Positions 23,754-36,143 of a stretch of 64,000 nucleotides of DNA are shown piece after piece. Made by a program: the position numbers and the translations under genes. Source of the DNA: Exobasidium rhododendri. Lineage: Eukaryota; Basidiomycota; Exobasidiomycetes; Exobasidiales; Exobasidiaceae. The first letter of the stretch is position 1; the number at the start of each line of letters is the position of its first letter. The notes below the pieces were generated by a model. The model saw nothing but the letters and a program-made list of their open reading frames with translations. It searched no databases and was not told the origin of the DNA. The stretch covers positions 5,332,001 through 5,396,000 of the forward strand of contig CP110631.1 of the NCBI GenBank assembly GCA_026210745.1. The letters are read 5' to 3'.

Positions 23754-26700
23754 ATGAAAATGCCAGGAGTCGATGATCTGGAGAAAGACGCAGAGAAGCT
23801 GAAGCGACTCTATCACGACGGCGACAGAGAAGGATGGCTCCCACACGAGTCATGCTCTGGCATGCTGCTGCTTTTCAATCACACGTTTGTCTGTGAGCCG
23901 ATTCGATTCGAGAGCGACATGATGCAATGGAGCCCTCTGCTCGTCGAGCGAGATGCAGAGGTGAGATCGCAAAGGAGAGGAGAAGTGCGGGCAGGTGAGA
24001 GCGACCGCTGATTCAACCGTATCAGAACTGCTTTATATTGAGCTCAACCCCACTACAAGCGCTGTTATTGAAGGCGGTGGGACATGATGCGGACTGTATC
24101 AAGTTGGGCAGCCGGAGAACCGACTCGATACCGATCTTCAAGGATGGGAAAGATGCAAGATCAAAAGTGACTTCTCAGACTACGAGATTTCTATTGCGAG
24201 ACGAGCAAGCTTTGGGCGTTCTTTTGCCGATGAAGGACCTCAAGTCAACTATTCGACTGATCGAGGAGAGGTGTCTCCGCTATCTGAGCGCGAGGTCGGA
24301 GTTCTCCAGTACTCTACAAGTGAGACTGCCTCAGCCTGGTACAGTGTCACCACGCAGCGCACCTCAACCGGAGAGCCCACGGTGGAATACTTTTACCGAA
24401 ACTTATTTCAGACCCCCTTCTGGGATTCGGGACGACATCATACAGGAAAAGCTGGAGCCTCCTCCTCCAGTGATTCTGGAAGACGTGGAGAATGGCGAAA
24501 AGATCCTGCAAGAAGGACGCACCGTGAATTATCTGGCGGCAATCACGACTGGAATATCCGTTGGCCTCAACGTGTTCATGGTGTTTGGATTCATCACCAA
24601 GTTGATAGTAGAGTACTTGATAGACGGCAACCATCTCCGCCTCATCATGCTGGTCATCACACCATTGTTTCTCATCATCTCCCAATTCCTGTGGGACAAC
24701 TTCGTTTCCTTCTTTGCGCAAGTGTTTTTCCCCATCAAGCACATGCATGAGAATTCGCTCTACTATTCAGGAAGGGCCAGCGAGCCTCTGCCAGGCGATT
24801 ACCCACTGCCGAGCTTCACGATCCACATGCCGTGCTACAAGGAAGGCCTTCACTCGGTGCTGGCGCCTGTGCAATGTGCGCTGTGCAGGTGAGTCCTCCT
24901 TACACCACGAGCAGGTGTGTTGATCACCGATATGACCGTGAGCTGACAGGCCTTGATCGTGCAGGCTTATCGCGAGGCTGGAGGATGCGCTAACATTGTC
25001 GTATCGGAAGACGGTATGCGGTTGCTGCCCCGCGAAGAAGCCGAGGAGCGACTATCCTACTATCACTCCATAGGATGCGGTTGGGTAGCTCGTCCCAGAC
25101 ATGCTGCAGATGGCTATATTCGCAAAGGAAGATTCAAGAAGGCATCCAAGTGAGTGCAGTACCTTCCAGCCACCGCGATTAAATTCGACTGACGGAACAC
25201 TCCTTCTAATCTGTAAAGTCTGAACTTTACATACAATCTCTCCCTGCGCGTGGAAGAAGTGATGGAGACACTGTTGCAAGAAGGCTTCTCAGACGACGGA
25301 CTGTTGTACGAGTATGCTCTGCAGCGAGCCATCAAGGAGGCAGAGGGAAAAGCATGGGCTGCTGGCGACATTAGATTCGGTGATTACGTCCTACTGATAG
25401 ACTCCGACACTCGAATGGACAAAGATTGCCTGATGGAAGCAGCAGCAGAGATGGAAAGATGCCCAGAAGTAGGCGCTCTACAGCACTGCTCCGGTGTGAT
25501 GTACGTCCATGAGCACTACTTTGAGCGCTTTGTCGGCTATTTCACTTCTGCCTGCATCAACTTCAGGTGGGTCTCTCCTATCATTACCCCAGAACAGACA
25601 CTGAAAGCTGATCGGCCTTTGTTTTACATCTTGCACAGCATCTCCTGGAACTGTGCAAACGGTGCAATGGCGCCTTTGATGGGTCACAACGTGTTCCTCC
25701 GATGGCGTGCGATGCAGCAAGTGGCCACCTTTGACAGAGACGGAGAGAGGAGCATATTCTCGCCACACCATGTATCAGAAGACTTTGAGATGGCGCTCAA
25801 GTTGCAGATGATGGGATACGTTGTGCGGTGGGCGACTTACTCCAACGATGGCTTCACCGAGGGCGTCTCCTTTACGCCGGTGAGTGGTGCAGACGGGAGA
25901 AGAGATAGTATAAGTAAGAAATTCTAAAATCGAGGGCGTCCCTGGTACACTGAACGCTCCAGGAAGACGAGGTGACACGATATCAAAAGTATGCGTACGG
26001 CTGCTCCGAGATCGTCTTTAACCCTCTTAGAAGCTGGTTCACCAAGGGCCCTCTCAGCAGCCTCTTTCGTAGCTTTCTCTTCAGCGACGTCCCACTGGCG
26101 TACAAGATATCGACACTCTCTTACATGTCCACGTACTACGCTCTTGGTTTCTCGTTTCCCCTCACTCTTTCGCTCTTTCTCGTTCAAGGACTCTACCAAC
26201 CGTGGCTCGACCCAGTCTTCATCCCCAACTTTGACGTCTGGATCACGGTCACTCTGGTCTTCACTCTGGCAGGGGGCCCTGGTCTCATCATTGCTCGCAC
26301 ACGCTGCGGACACCAGACATTCTGGAGTGCGGTCAAATCCACCCTCGGCTACCTTCCTGCCACCGCTGTCTTTTTCTCCGGACTGGCGTTCCACATCATG
26401 ACGGCACTGCTCGCACACATGCTGGGGATCAACATGGTCTGGACGACGACCAATAAAGACTTCAGCGAGACGAGCATCTTCCAGGTCTTGAAGCGTTTCT
26501 GGAAGATCCAACTACTAGGAATGACTATCTTGGTCGGCATCATCATTGCGACGTCGTCTTTGATTTCGATCAAGTGGCGCATCGACGACTATCGTATCAT
26601 TGTGCCGCCCGTCCTCTTGTTGCTTTTCCAGTGAGTGATACATAAACCCCCAAGAGAGTCTCGTCTCTACGTTGGAGACTGAGCTTTGTCCACAGCATGC

Positions 26701-26906
26701 TGTTCCCCATTCTGTTGGATCCAGGCATCTTGCAAAAGTACATGCCTGACTGGGGCAGGAAGACGACGGAAATGCGAGAAAAGACACACGCTTTCTTTCA
26801 TGCAGCCGGAAAAAGACTCGAGCGGAAGTACGACGTACGAAGGGATCGTTTCACAGAATCCAACACACCAGAAGCAAAAGCCATCCGTGGCGGAATCGTT
26901 CTTTGA
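23754..26906 (+). CDS. GT2-B: processive family 2 glycosyltransferase, apparent 1-nt frame break
   Basis: Seven exons: 23754-23960, 24026-24888, 24950-25149, 25219-25566, 25639-25879, 25963-26630, 26696-26906, about 912 aa. It is colinear with GT2-A: FTIHMPCYKEGLHSVLAP, VSEDGMRLL, LLIDSDTRMD, HVSEDFEMALKLQ, and EVTRYQKYAYG where GT2-A has KARWQKYAFG, plus the same membrane segments and an LLDPGIL region near the C-terminus. All junctions fit by phase except exon 2 to exon 3. There the strong GTGAGT donor (24889) leaves phase 2 but the next exon must start in phase 0, so one base is missing relative to GT2-A, or a weaker donor (GTGCAA after LAP, about 24868) is used. If the break is real the gene is non-functional. 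Confidence 0.8.
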
Positions 26907-27106
26907 TCAAGCCTGCATCCCTGAGAAGGCCTAGCACGATCTTGGATTAGGGGGGGGGGTAAAGATGCAGTTGGCTAATGCGGCCTAAAATGGTTTGTTG
27001 AGTGAGAATGTCAAGGAAGAAGACCGAATTTGGTCAGGAGGAACACCAACAACAGTTCAAGCGACTATATTTTGCTAATGATACAATTTCCTATTCTCAA
27101 AGGTAG

Positions 27107-29934
27107 CTAGATGACCGGGCTCGACTCGCGAGACGCCATGTCAGACAAGATGGATCCCAGGTTCTTGCATGTCGGCCACGTGCGCTTGGCCAGTTGCGTG
27201 AGGAAGAAGTGCGACATGGTGGTGAGGAGACGTTGAGACGATTTTGAGCTGGACAGATCGCCAATCTTTTCCAACACGATTCGATTCTCTGGCGCTGTTT
27301 CATGCCTCGCATCGCCTTGGCTTGACTGCTGGCTTTGATGGCGCGAGTATGCGTACAAGAAGACGACAGCGTAGAAGGTGGTCGTGCTGAGGCAGGCGAT
27401 GTGGATCGTATGTGTGCGAACTAGATGCACAATCTCAGCGCAGTGCCGTGCAAGAGAATGAGAAAGCTCCGGCGACTTGGCAAAAAGCTCGTCGAGTCGT
27501 TTCCTAGCCATCTTCGCATGCGTTGATCCCCTGCGACCACAAATCGCTTGCAAGTCGTGCAAATCCACATGTATCCGCAGTACGACAAAGCCTAAGATGA
27601 CGCGATACGACGCCCCTTTCTTCTTGAAAGGCGGTCGGCTGCCTTGGTACTGCTCCCACCATGACTCCTCTATGCACCGAACAAACTCTTGACGGACTGG
27701 TACGGCAAATCGAGCGAGCTTGCAGTGAGACAGCTCAATGATCGATTGTCCCATAAGAGAAAGTGACTGAGCGAGTATCAGACTTTGAAACAGGTCGAGC
27801 TGCTCTGACTCCTTTGCCAGACTGGACTGACTGAATGCCTCGTGCAGCCGATCAATCGTGGGACTGGGATGAGAGATGCGGTAGATGGAGGCCCACACTT
27901 CGGCGTTGGGTGCCTCCCACAGATCTTCGCTGCTGGGAAGCGTCGTCTTGAGTTCGGCCAGCAAGAAGCACGGCGGAAGAGTCCAGGTAGAGGAAAGCTC
28001 CATGTCCGCCACAAAACTCGCCCAGCCGGTCCGTCGTCCAGTTTCCCAGTGCAGCCACGCCTTCCACCGCTCCTCATTGTCCACATCACTGCATGTGGCG
28101 GCTGCTAGGAGTGCAGGCTCGTCGATGTGGTCGAGCAGACGACACCGTCTCACCATGGTAACGACGGCGCCTCTACAAGCTTCTGCGTTCTCGAGGAAGC
28201 GTCGGTTGCCTGCATTGCCAAAGTAGATGCAAATAAGAACGAGCGCTTGAATGTTGCTCAGTGATCGTGCGTGTAGATTGTTGCGCGTTGTAGTCAGATT
28301 GATGGCGCGGTGGACCAGATCGATGAGGACGTTTCCCAGATTCCGTGCCTTGGGTGTCCTGGTGTAGAATGTTCCAAAGGCACAGACAGCGCCGAGCAGG
28401 AAAGGGTTGCTCTTCGAGGGGGAGAAGGTCTCGCGATGGACAAACGGGTTGCTCGGCAGGAACCGTTCGAAGAAGAGCTGCGTGAGGATGTTGTACGTCG
28501 GCACAGACACACTGGAGAGCATGTCATACACCTGTTGCGCTTCATGGCCAGGCAACTGAATAATCGTGCATGTCAGCCTCTCATTCTCATTCTCACTCTT
28601 ATCAGCATAAGCATCCTTATTACGTGACTCACCTCAGCCGACTCGCAGATGCTCAGCAAGCGGTTCTTGGCCTTTTCGTCAAAGGCGTCGACCTGGTACG
28701 AATTTTCCGACATGAGGACCTCCTCGTTGGCGTCCTCAAAGAACTCTGCATTGAGGCGCATGTCGGCCTCTTGTGGGTACCATGAATTAGGCCAGTCCTT
28801 GACAGGGCCTCCGCCGCCTGGAAGCGAATTGCGTCGAGAGGGCGCTCGCAGGTCTCTAGGTTCCATTTTATTGAAAGGGCGATCGTTGCGGCGATATTGT
28901 ACTTCATCAGGTGGGACCGAATTTACCGTGGACAACGCCGTCGAGCTGAGAAGGTCCAGCGGTGTATCTGCTGCTGCTGAGACATCCAAAACGAATGCTC
29001 GCTGACTAGGCAAGACTGGCGCAGGCGCCATCATTTGCTGCTGCTGCTGCTGCTCTGACTTGTGATTGCTGCTGTCGATAAAGAAGGACCAAGCACAGCT
29101 CTCCTTGGCTTGATCGAGATGAGAAGTGGGCGTCTGCGAGGCAAAGAGCCAGTCAAAGTCGGACGCGGGCATAATGTCGTTTGGCGAGGTGCTCTGAATG
29201 ACCGAAAGACTGCTCTGGAGGTCGTCGAGCATCTGCTCATCCGATGTGATTTGATGCTCCAGCGCCGGATCGAGTGCCATGACGTGCCTGTCCACCACAT
29301 CCTCGACTCCTTCCAAAAAAGGGATGACACTGCAGTCGTACTCGGACTCGCCTCCAAAGGTGACCTGCGTCAATCGTTGTATGTCGGCATGTTGGTTGAC
29401 CGATGAAGTAGGGAGGTGCATGCTGCCCTCCTCTGTGGATGTCTTACCCTGCTCCAAGGTGTGGTTGCTGCCTTCACCCTCGTTCCCTTCGTTGTCGTCC
29501 TTTCCCGTCAAGACTCGAAAAGAGACTGTGGAGCTGTCCCTGGACGAAAAGGAGTAGTGGCACGTTCCTTGTGGCTGAGAGATGCATCGCTGACAGGGCG
29601 AATCACCATCGCACTTGAGCTTCAATCGAGAGCATCGTATGCAAGCTTGACGGGAGCGGAATACAGCGGCCTTACGACGAGGATTGTTGAGGATCTGTTC
29701 GGTAAGCAAAGGCTCTGTAGGGCTGTGTAGACTTCGATGACGATGCAAGGCGTCTTGTCTAGTAAAGGATCGGGAGCATTCAGGGCATTGATGCGGGCGA
29801 GGTGTGTGGGTGTGAAGAAGACGATGCCTTCTCATATGCTCCTTTCGGCTGAAGATACGTGAACAGTCAGGACATTCGAAGGATTTCTCTGCAGGTGACG
29901 GTCCGACCGACGAGCTCGAATCGATGTCGACCAT
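27107..29934 (-). CDS. transcription factor with two C2H2 fingers plus Zn2Cys6 cluster
   Basis: Two exons (29934-28633 and 28555-27107), 916 aa. Residues about 20-75 hold two C2H2 fingers (CPDCSRIFSRKEHMRRH and CPECSRSFTRQDALHRH). Immediately after comes a fungal Zn2Cys6 cluster (ACIRCSRLKLKCDGDSPC, closing with a sixth Cys), then an acidic region with a short polyGln (coded at about 29037-29055), and a long C-terminal part resembling the fungal-specific regulatory domain. It should be a nuclear DNA-binding regulator. It is the first gene of the metabolic cluster and divergent from the VOC gene (213 bp), so it is the natural candidate pathway regulator. Confidence 0.92.
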
Positions 29935-30147
29935 GCTGAGCGGATTACTGCGGGGGACGGGTGAGTGAGGGGGGGATGTGGGGTAAAAAAAGGGAGGAAA
30001 GGCGCGCGCGGGGGAAAAGATTAAACTCTAAAGGAGTGAGCGGCAAAAAAAAGACGCGTGCGGCCCCCCACACCGATAGTCAAACATTCAAAAACCATTC
30101 CGGAGGCTGTTCCCGCTATTACTACTACTTCTTGCAGCAAACGAGCC

Positions 30148-30952
30148 ATGACGACGGAGTATCGCAGCTTGGCGCCTGGCGTGCAAGACAGGACGTCGGA
30201 TCCACCTGTCACGGATGCTAATCTCAAGACTGTACGTATGAACCATGCCTGCTTTCACATCACCAATCCGGACCGTTCCCTCGCCTTCTTCAAGAACGTC
30301 CTTGGGTACAGCACCCTCTTTACGTGGAAGTGGGTGTAGTGACTGTCGGGGCGTCTTTCCATTTAGTAGTAGACAGACTAATATGGGAATTTTGCGGATC
30401 TCCAGTGTTGGACCGCAGACCGTCTTCTTCTTGGGCCACAAGCCAGAGGGACTGAGTCAGGAGGACTTTTTGAAGAACATGCAAAAGACGCAGGGCCTCC
30501 TTGAGCTCCTCTGGCTGCACGATGACAATCAAGACGACGGTCCAGCAGTGCCAAAGACACACGGGAGACCAGGATTCTTCCACATCGGCTTGTGAGTCTA
30601 TGAGAGGGGGGAATAGAAGGTGCGTCAGAATATAGTCTGACTCGTATACCAATAATACAGCACCGTGGACGACGTCACAGACATCATCGGAAGGGCAGAA
30701 AAGTACGGTGGAAAGTGCATCAAACCAGTGGGGAAGCCGACAAGCATGGCACAGCTGGGACTACCCCTCGACTGCTCTCCTCTGTATGAAGAGTGCCCCG
30801 GTCCATTAGGCAAAATCGCCTTCATCACAGACCCTGACGGCAATTGGATCGAGCTCGTCCCTACCAAGATGGTGAGAGCAAAGACGGAGAATGTGGGCAC
30901 GTCGATCAAATTCGCGACTCATATTCTACATTATTCAATCACACAGCACTGA
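30148..30952 (+). CDS. glyoxalase I/VOC-fold protein
   Basis: Three exons (30148-30333, 30377-30591, 30661-30952), 230 aa. Two VOC half-modules are visible: NHACFHITNPDRSLAFFKNV with LLELLWLHDD, and FFHIGFTVDDV with ITDPDGNWIELV. Candidate metal ligands are the His near MNHACFH, Glu in LLELLW, His in FFHIGF and Glu in WIELV, as in lactoylglutathione lyase. That enzyme isomerises the methylglyoxal-glutathione hemithioacetal, but VOC proteins also include dioxygenases. A further GTGAGA...CACAG intron near the end (about 30871-30946) is possible and would shorten the C-terminus to the same stop. First intron is only 43 nt. Confidence 0.85.
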
Positions 30953-30971
30953 AATATACATCAAAGTAGTA

Positions 30972-32690
30972 TCATGCAAAGGTTGTCGTCACCTTGGGTG
31001 CTTCGAGCTCAGGTACTTTGGACAATTTGTCGCCTTCGTTGCTACGCTTCTTGCCTTCTTGCAGCTCTGCCCACCACTTGGCACCTCTGTATGAGAATGT
31101 ATAGTCGGCGAATTGCATTGGGTTGAGACTGGGAATCGATGTTGTGGTCTCCAGCTGGATTGCCCGCTGTCCAAATGCCTGTTCACGGCTGCGTTCTTGA
31201 CACATGGTAGCTCGTTCGTAGCGGAGGGAGAAAGTCCGCTCGAGTGCCGCATTCACCGTGAGAGCATCGGTGGACGAATTGAGACCGGAGAGGCAGTAAG
31301 CGAGCATGTCTGCATCTTCAATGGCTTGCGATCCACCTTGGCCGAGATGAGGTGTCATGGGATGAGCAGCATCGCCAATGATGATTGCCCGTCCTTTTAC
31401 CCATTCCTCGAGAGGATCCTGGTCACGTAATTGCCAAAGACCGCATTCCTTCACGTACGACAGCATTCGAAGCAACTTGGGAGCGAATCCTTCAAAGGCG
31501 GCCACGAGGTCTTCTACTTTACCTGGCGCATACCAACTTTCCTGAGACGACTCGCTCATGCCGTGATCGGGCACAGCAGCTACCAAATTGAGAAAGTCCT
31601 GACCTTGGTAGCGACAGGTGTAGACGACCAGCTTGCGATCAGTGCCTAGGAAGATGGACAAGCCTGTGGGTGACATGAGGTAGGCCAATTCCGGGTCTGC
31701 CAGGATCTTTTCACCCGGGATCTGGAGTAAATCACATATATCAGATAGTGTCATACTTCCACTGCGTCACAATGATGCACTCACCAGACCGCGGTAGGCC
31801 GAGTGACCACTAGGTTTGGCCACGAAGGAATCGCCGAAAAGCGAAGTCCGCACTTGAGACTTGATGCCGTCTGCCCCGATGATCACATCGCCATGGAGAG
31901 ATTTGCCACCTTCAAGCAGAACGATGCCCGTTTTCTCGTCCTGTCCGTTCGCGGTAAATATTAGCAGAGATCTACCACAGACATTTACGATATCTCGCAG
32001 TACTCACCACAGAGAGCACTCTAGAACCTGTCTCGAGCTTCGGCGTCTTTCCTGTGCTCGAAGTTGAGGTGGCCACACGGAGAAGCTCGTGGTGTAATGT
32101 CACACGATGCTGCATTAGGAGGAGGGGATGAGACGTTGTCTCTCCAAATGTAGGACACTTTACTCACATTGAGCAACCAAGGTGCGCCAAACTCCAGAGG
32201 GGCATTTACCATCCGCTCGTTCTGCAGTTCAGCTTGACTCGTCTCTTCACGCAGCTGTTGAAATAGGATTAGAAAAAAAGAGTCAGAAGGGGCAAAATCT
32301 GAGTGCGATGTACTCTACTCAAACGCACTCGAGTCAAATGTGGACTCTCGTCGAGATTGCAGCCCCATCCTAACACCAGACGGGACGCATTGGGACCCAA
32401 GCTAGAAAACAGTGTCAGTTACGAAGTCAATAAGAATGTCACGGAGAGATCGATGCGCTGGAAGGCTGCCTCGTACTCACTGGATAGCTGCGCCAGTCTC
32501 TGTTTTGAGTCGTGTCTGCTCCACAATCTGGATCATGGGGAAAGAATGAATGGTGAGATGCAGACAAACAAGGAGCAGAGCCTTTTTTGGTCATGATGCA
32601 ACTCACTGTGACATCGTGTTCATTCTTGAGGGCACACGCAGTTGCTAGACCGGCGATTCCTGCTCCAACGACGATGACTTTGAGACCCAT
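30972..32690 (-). CDS. FAD-dependent monooxygenase (salicylate-hydroxylase-like)
   Basis: Seven exons, all joins checked by phase: 32690-32607, 32527-32481, 32401-32329, 32254-32168, 32109-32008, 31940-31785, 31721-30972; 432 aa. The N-terminus has the FAD-binding GxGxxG (VVGAGIAGLATACAL); later come DVIIGADGIKS and the second FAD motif IIIGDAAHPMTPHLGQGGSQ. This is the group A aromatic hydroxylase family, which uses NAD(P)H and O2 to hydroxylate, sometimes with decarboxylation, aromatic rings. Next to a ring-opening dioxygenase gene (divergent, 314 bp apart) it likely prepares the substrate for ring cleavage; the actual substrate is unknown. Convergent with the VOC gene, 19 bp apart. Confidence 0.9.
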
Positions 32691-33004
32691 TATTAGTAAA
32701 GATGGTTGATGATAATTCAGATGCGTTATGAAGAATAATCTGCTCTGTCCTTTTCACTGCCTTCCAGACCCCGCCCTTTTAATTCTAGGAGCTAGACCGT
32801 CTGCCTCCCCCACAGTGTGTAATTCTGGACCTACTTTCCCACAGAGAATGTTGCACCCCCACTATCCCGCTACTACTGACGTCGCGTTAGATCGTGGGGA
32901 CCCGACGCTACTTTCTGTGGGAAGCCGGGGTGGGCAAGTCTTGAGTAAGTATGCCACTTTGGGCGGCAGAAACTGTCATCGTCCACACCATCGTCGCCAT
33001 CATC
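32691..33004. promoter_or_regulatory. divergent promoter of monooxygenase and dioxygenase
   Basis: These 314 bp separate the two divergent starts, consistent with joint control of hydroxylation and ring opening. No recognised operator. Confidence 0.5.
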
Positions 33005-34193
33005 ATGCCAGTACCGACAGGTGAGTCTTGTATATGGCGCACAGGATAAAGCTGGCACTGATCTGCTTCCCTCATCTTGTCCAGACGCAAACGAATTTCC
33101 CGCCTTCTTTTTCTCTCATGGCAGCACGTTGATGCTAGGAGAGCCATCGGCCCCAGCTGCCTATTGGGAGCAAGTAGGGCGACTGGCCATCGAGCAAGGA
33201 GTGGAGCGCATCATTATGATGGTGAGTCAAGTATCACTTAATATACCGTCACCAATCCTAATTCAATCAAAATCATCGCAGGGCGCACACTGGCACGTCG
33301 ACGGAAACCACTTCGAGGTGGCAACAAATCCAAAGCCGTCCAAGCAACCAGTCGCCTGGGTTGATCCTACCAAGTACATGGACCTGGACCCCAACATGGA
33401 CGTCGAATTTGCCCAACATGTAATCAAGGAGCTCAAGGAAGCAGGCATCGACGCACGCGCAGCCCCCGACTTTGAAATTATCCATGACATCTTTCTGATC
33501 TGTGAGTGTTGAAAGCATGACTCTAGTAGGGACCTGCTTCTCACCTAGCTCCTCCCCTTTGCAGTGAAATGGATGTTTCCCAGGAAGAAGAGTCTTCCGC
33601 TTGTCGTAATCAGCACCAACACCTACTTTGACCCTCATCAGCACTTGCAGATTGGCATTGCATTGCGTCATTTGCGACGTCAGAAGTGTCTCCTAATCGG
33701 GAGTGGGGGCGCTGTGCATAATCTGTATCGAAATGACTTTGCACCGGCTGTGCTCTATCGAGACAGCTTTGGACAAGAAAGACAACCGGAACAATGGGCA
33801 CTCGACTTTGGCCAAGCATTTACCGATGCCGTGAAGCTGAACAGTGGACCGTCTCTTCGAAAGGCAGTCACTCGACTGATGCAGCACCCACAGTACAGAG
33901 ATGCGCACGGCACAGATGATCACTTCATGCCCGCCATCTTCGTGGCTGGTGCTGCAGGTACAGTCGAGGACAGGGGAAAGCCTAATTTTGATGGTGCGGA
34001 GTGCTGGGAGTGAGTGAAGAAAGACCATTTATCCTTTGAACAAGTACGATGCTCATCATCATCATCTTCTTTGCTCTACAGACTATTGAACATGCGCAAT
34101 ACACAGTACCAGTTCGGACTATGGCCGAAAGAACCGAGGGTGACGCAAGTGCCAGACTTTAAGAAGGTCGGCATCCCTGCTCCTCTGCCATGA
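33005..34193 (+). CDS. LigB/DODA-type extradiol ring-opening dioxygenase
   Basis: Five exons (33005-33020, 33085-33221, 33282-33501, 33565-34009, 34082-34193), 309 aa. Exon 1 codes only five residues. The typical motifs are present: FFFSHGSTLML near the start, IIMMGAHWHVDG (family SAHW motif), IIHDIF followed by LKWMFP, and LIGSGGAVHNL; the His residues in these are the expected iron or zinc ligands and catalytic base. The family includes 4,5-DOPA dioxygenase and LigB, which open catechol-type rings with O2. Context with a flavin hydroxylase fits aromatic degradation or pigment formation. Confidence 0.88.
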
Positions 34194-34328
34194 TGTAGAA
34201 GACACCACACATTCTATCGTATTGCAAATTCATGCTATTCGAGGAAGAAACGCAGCAGGATGACGAGGTACATTATAACGTGAGATGATAACAAGACACG
34301 GCGATCATTAGACACGGTATCGAACGGC

Positions 34329-35292
34329 TTAGTCGATGCGCTTGTTTAGCTCTGAGAGAAGATGATAATAAGCGGATGAGCCGTACTGGCGACCGCATAG
34401 CGTACTCACTAAGATCACTGGCTCCATCAAACTCTTGTACGGCAACTTCCACCACGTCTCGAAGATCCAGCGAGCCCAGACCATCGACAATGTTGTATAG
34501 CGTTGGCAATTGCTCAAATGTGCCAGGTGTGATAGAGAACTTGATCGTGGCCTCGGCCTGAGAGGGGTCCTTTGGTGTGTCTGGTTTGGGAGATGGGAAC
34601 GGTGCCCAGTAGGCGCTCACGGGTGCTGGACCTGGAGGTGGGGGGCACCATGTAGTATAGGAGGCATCGTGGTGGCCAGGACGTCCGACAGTGGGCACAT
34701 ACCGATGGTGCAGGATTCCGTGTTGGCTCGGATGTGTGAACGTTCTTTTGTTGAGTGCCGGTGCTGTTTTTGGATCATGCTGCTTCAAGTCGCTGATTTC
34801 GAGCTTCATGAACTCGTATCCGAACCAGCTGGCCGTGTGAGTGCGCGTGTTTCCTTGGACAGTCCCATCTGGAAGCTCGGCCCACACTTTGGGAAAGCCG
34901 AGTTCTTCTCGACCTGTTGTGATTGGATCTGTGAAGCTCTCAAATAAGACGGCCATATAGGAGCCCGTACGAGGAGGAGACACGCGATCGCAGCGAATGT
35001 TGGCAAAGTAGACTCCCCAGGTGTTGTAACCCCTTCCAGCAAGCCAAGGAAGGTTTCGCAGCTCCATCACCTCAAAGAGGATCTGTGTAGACGCGGCCTC
35101 CCCCACATCAACCTTGTAACCTTCTGGTAGCAGTTTCTGCACGGAGTCTATCCCGACGTTGTAGGTGATTCCGACTGTAGTCGTCTTTGCTTTTGACCAG
35201 TCAAAGGGTCTCCCCTGTGGCGTCTGACGAGGCGTCGCAGCCGGTCCGAAGCCTACAGGAGCACGATAATAGCGATCAGTTGATTCAAACAT
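34329..35292 (-). CDS. acetoacetate-decarboxylase-like protein
   Basis: Two exons (35292-34410 and 34351-34329), 301 aa, with the last exon coding only about seven residues (KLNKRID). It has the acetoacetate decarboxylase fold signature GREELGFPKVWAELP and the preceding NTWGVYFANI and YMAVLFESF strands. In bacteria the family decarboxylates acetoacetate through a Schiff-base Lys; many fungal members act on other keto acids or have no known reaction. In this cluster it could decarboxylate or cyclise a ring-cleavage product. Convergent with the dioxygenase gene. Confidence 0.82.
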
Positions 35293-35561
35293 GGTTGCTG
35301 TTCCAGGATGAGATGGGCAAGAGCAAATGGAGGCACTCCTTATTCTTAAATGTGATACTTACTCCCTTCGGCCAAGTGGGGGTGGAGGGGGTGGGGTGCG
35401 TAGAAGGACCGCCCTAACCTTAATTTCAAAACGCTAAACGCGGGCTGGCGTGGAGCCGGTATAGGGACATTCTATGTACGACTTTGCTTAGTTTTGCTCT
35501 CTTACTCTCTCCTCCTCAACTCTCCATCTCCACCACCAGACACACGAAAAGAAAGGGGAAA

Positions 35562-36143
35562 ATGGAGAAGCAGCCTCAAGGCGGAATTCGACGATTGGTG
35601 ACTGGTCACGATCAGAAGGGAAAAGAGGCATTTCAATTCGATGATGAGGCCGAACTGCTTGATCTGACGGCTGAGCATGCCACATTTGCAGTGAGTCTGT
35701 GTGAGAAGAAGGAGAGAGACGCCTATCATCTGACGCACTATATGTAGGTCGTCTGGACTACAGACTCTGCCCCGGCAGACAACACAGACGATCGCGATGG
35801 AGCTCTCAAGCCCGTCTGGTCTGGTACGTCACACAACAAGAATGGTGGATCCGTCTTACGCTTTGTCGATTTCCCACCGCATGTCGAGTCGCCTATGCAT
35901 CGGACACAGTCGCTGGATTATGGCATCGTGATCTGGGGAGAAATAGAAGTACACCTCAAGAGCGGCGAGCACAGACTGCTAAGGCAGAGCGACGTATGCG
36001 TTCAGCGGGGCACAGATCACCTGTGGAAGAACAACACGGACAAGTGGACTCGCGTTGCCTTTATCCTTCTGGATGCAGATGCCATCTTGATCGATGGCAA
36101 TCCACTGCCTGACAAGGGGTTTTCCGGCGACAAGCAGCACTGA
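35562..36143 (+). CDS. small cupin protein
   Basis: Two exons (35562-35690 and 35748-36143), 174 aa. One cupin barrel: PHVESPMHRTQSLDYGIVIW is the first metal motif region and VCVQRGTDHLWKN the second, giving His/Asp or Glu/His ligands. Fungal proteins of this type lie in many secondary or aromatic metabolic clusters, where their reaction is mostly unknown (isomerase, decarboxylase or dioxygenase are possible). Divergent from the acetoacetate-decarboxylase-like gene across 269 bp. Confidence 0.85.

Noticed and set aside
24316-24411. Possible intron (GTGAGACTG...TTTCAG) in GT2-B exon 2
   Set aside because: Removing it breaks the frame downstream, whereas the frame is open through it. I keep it as coding.
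34510-34947. 145-codon plus-strand frame
   Set aside because: Antisense shadow of the acetoacetate-decarboxylase-like gene.
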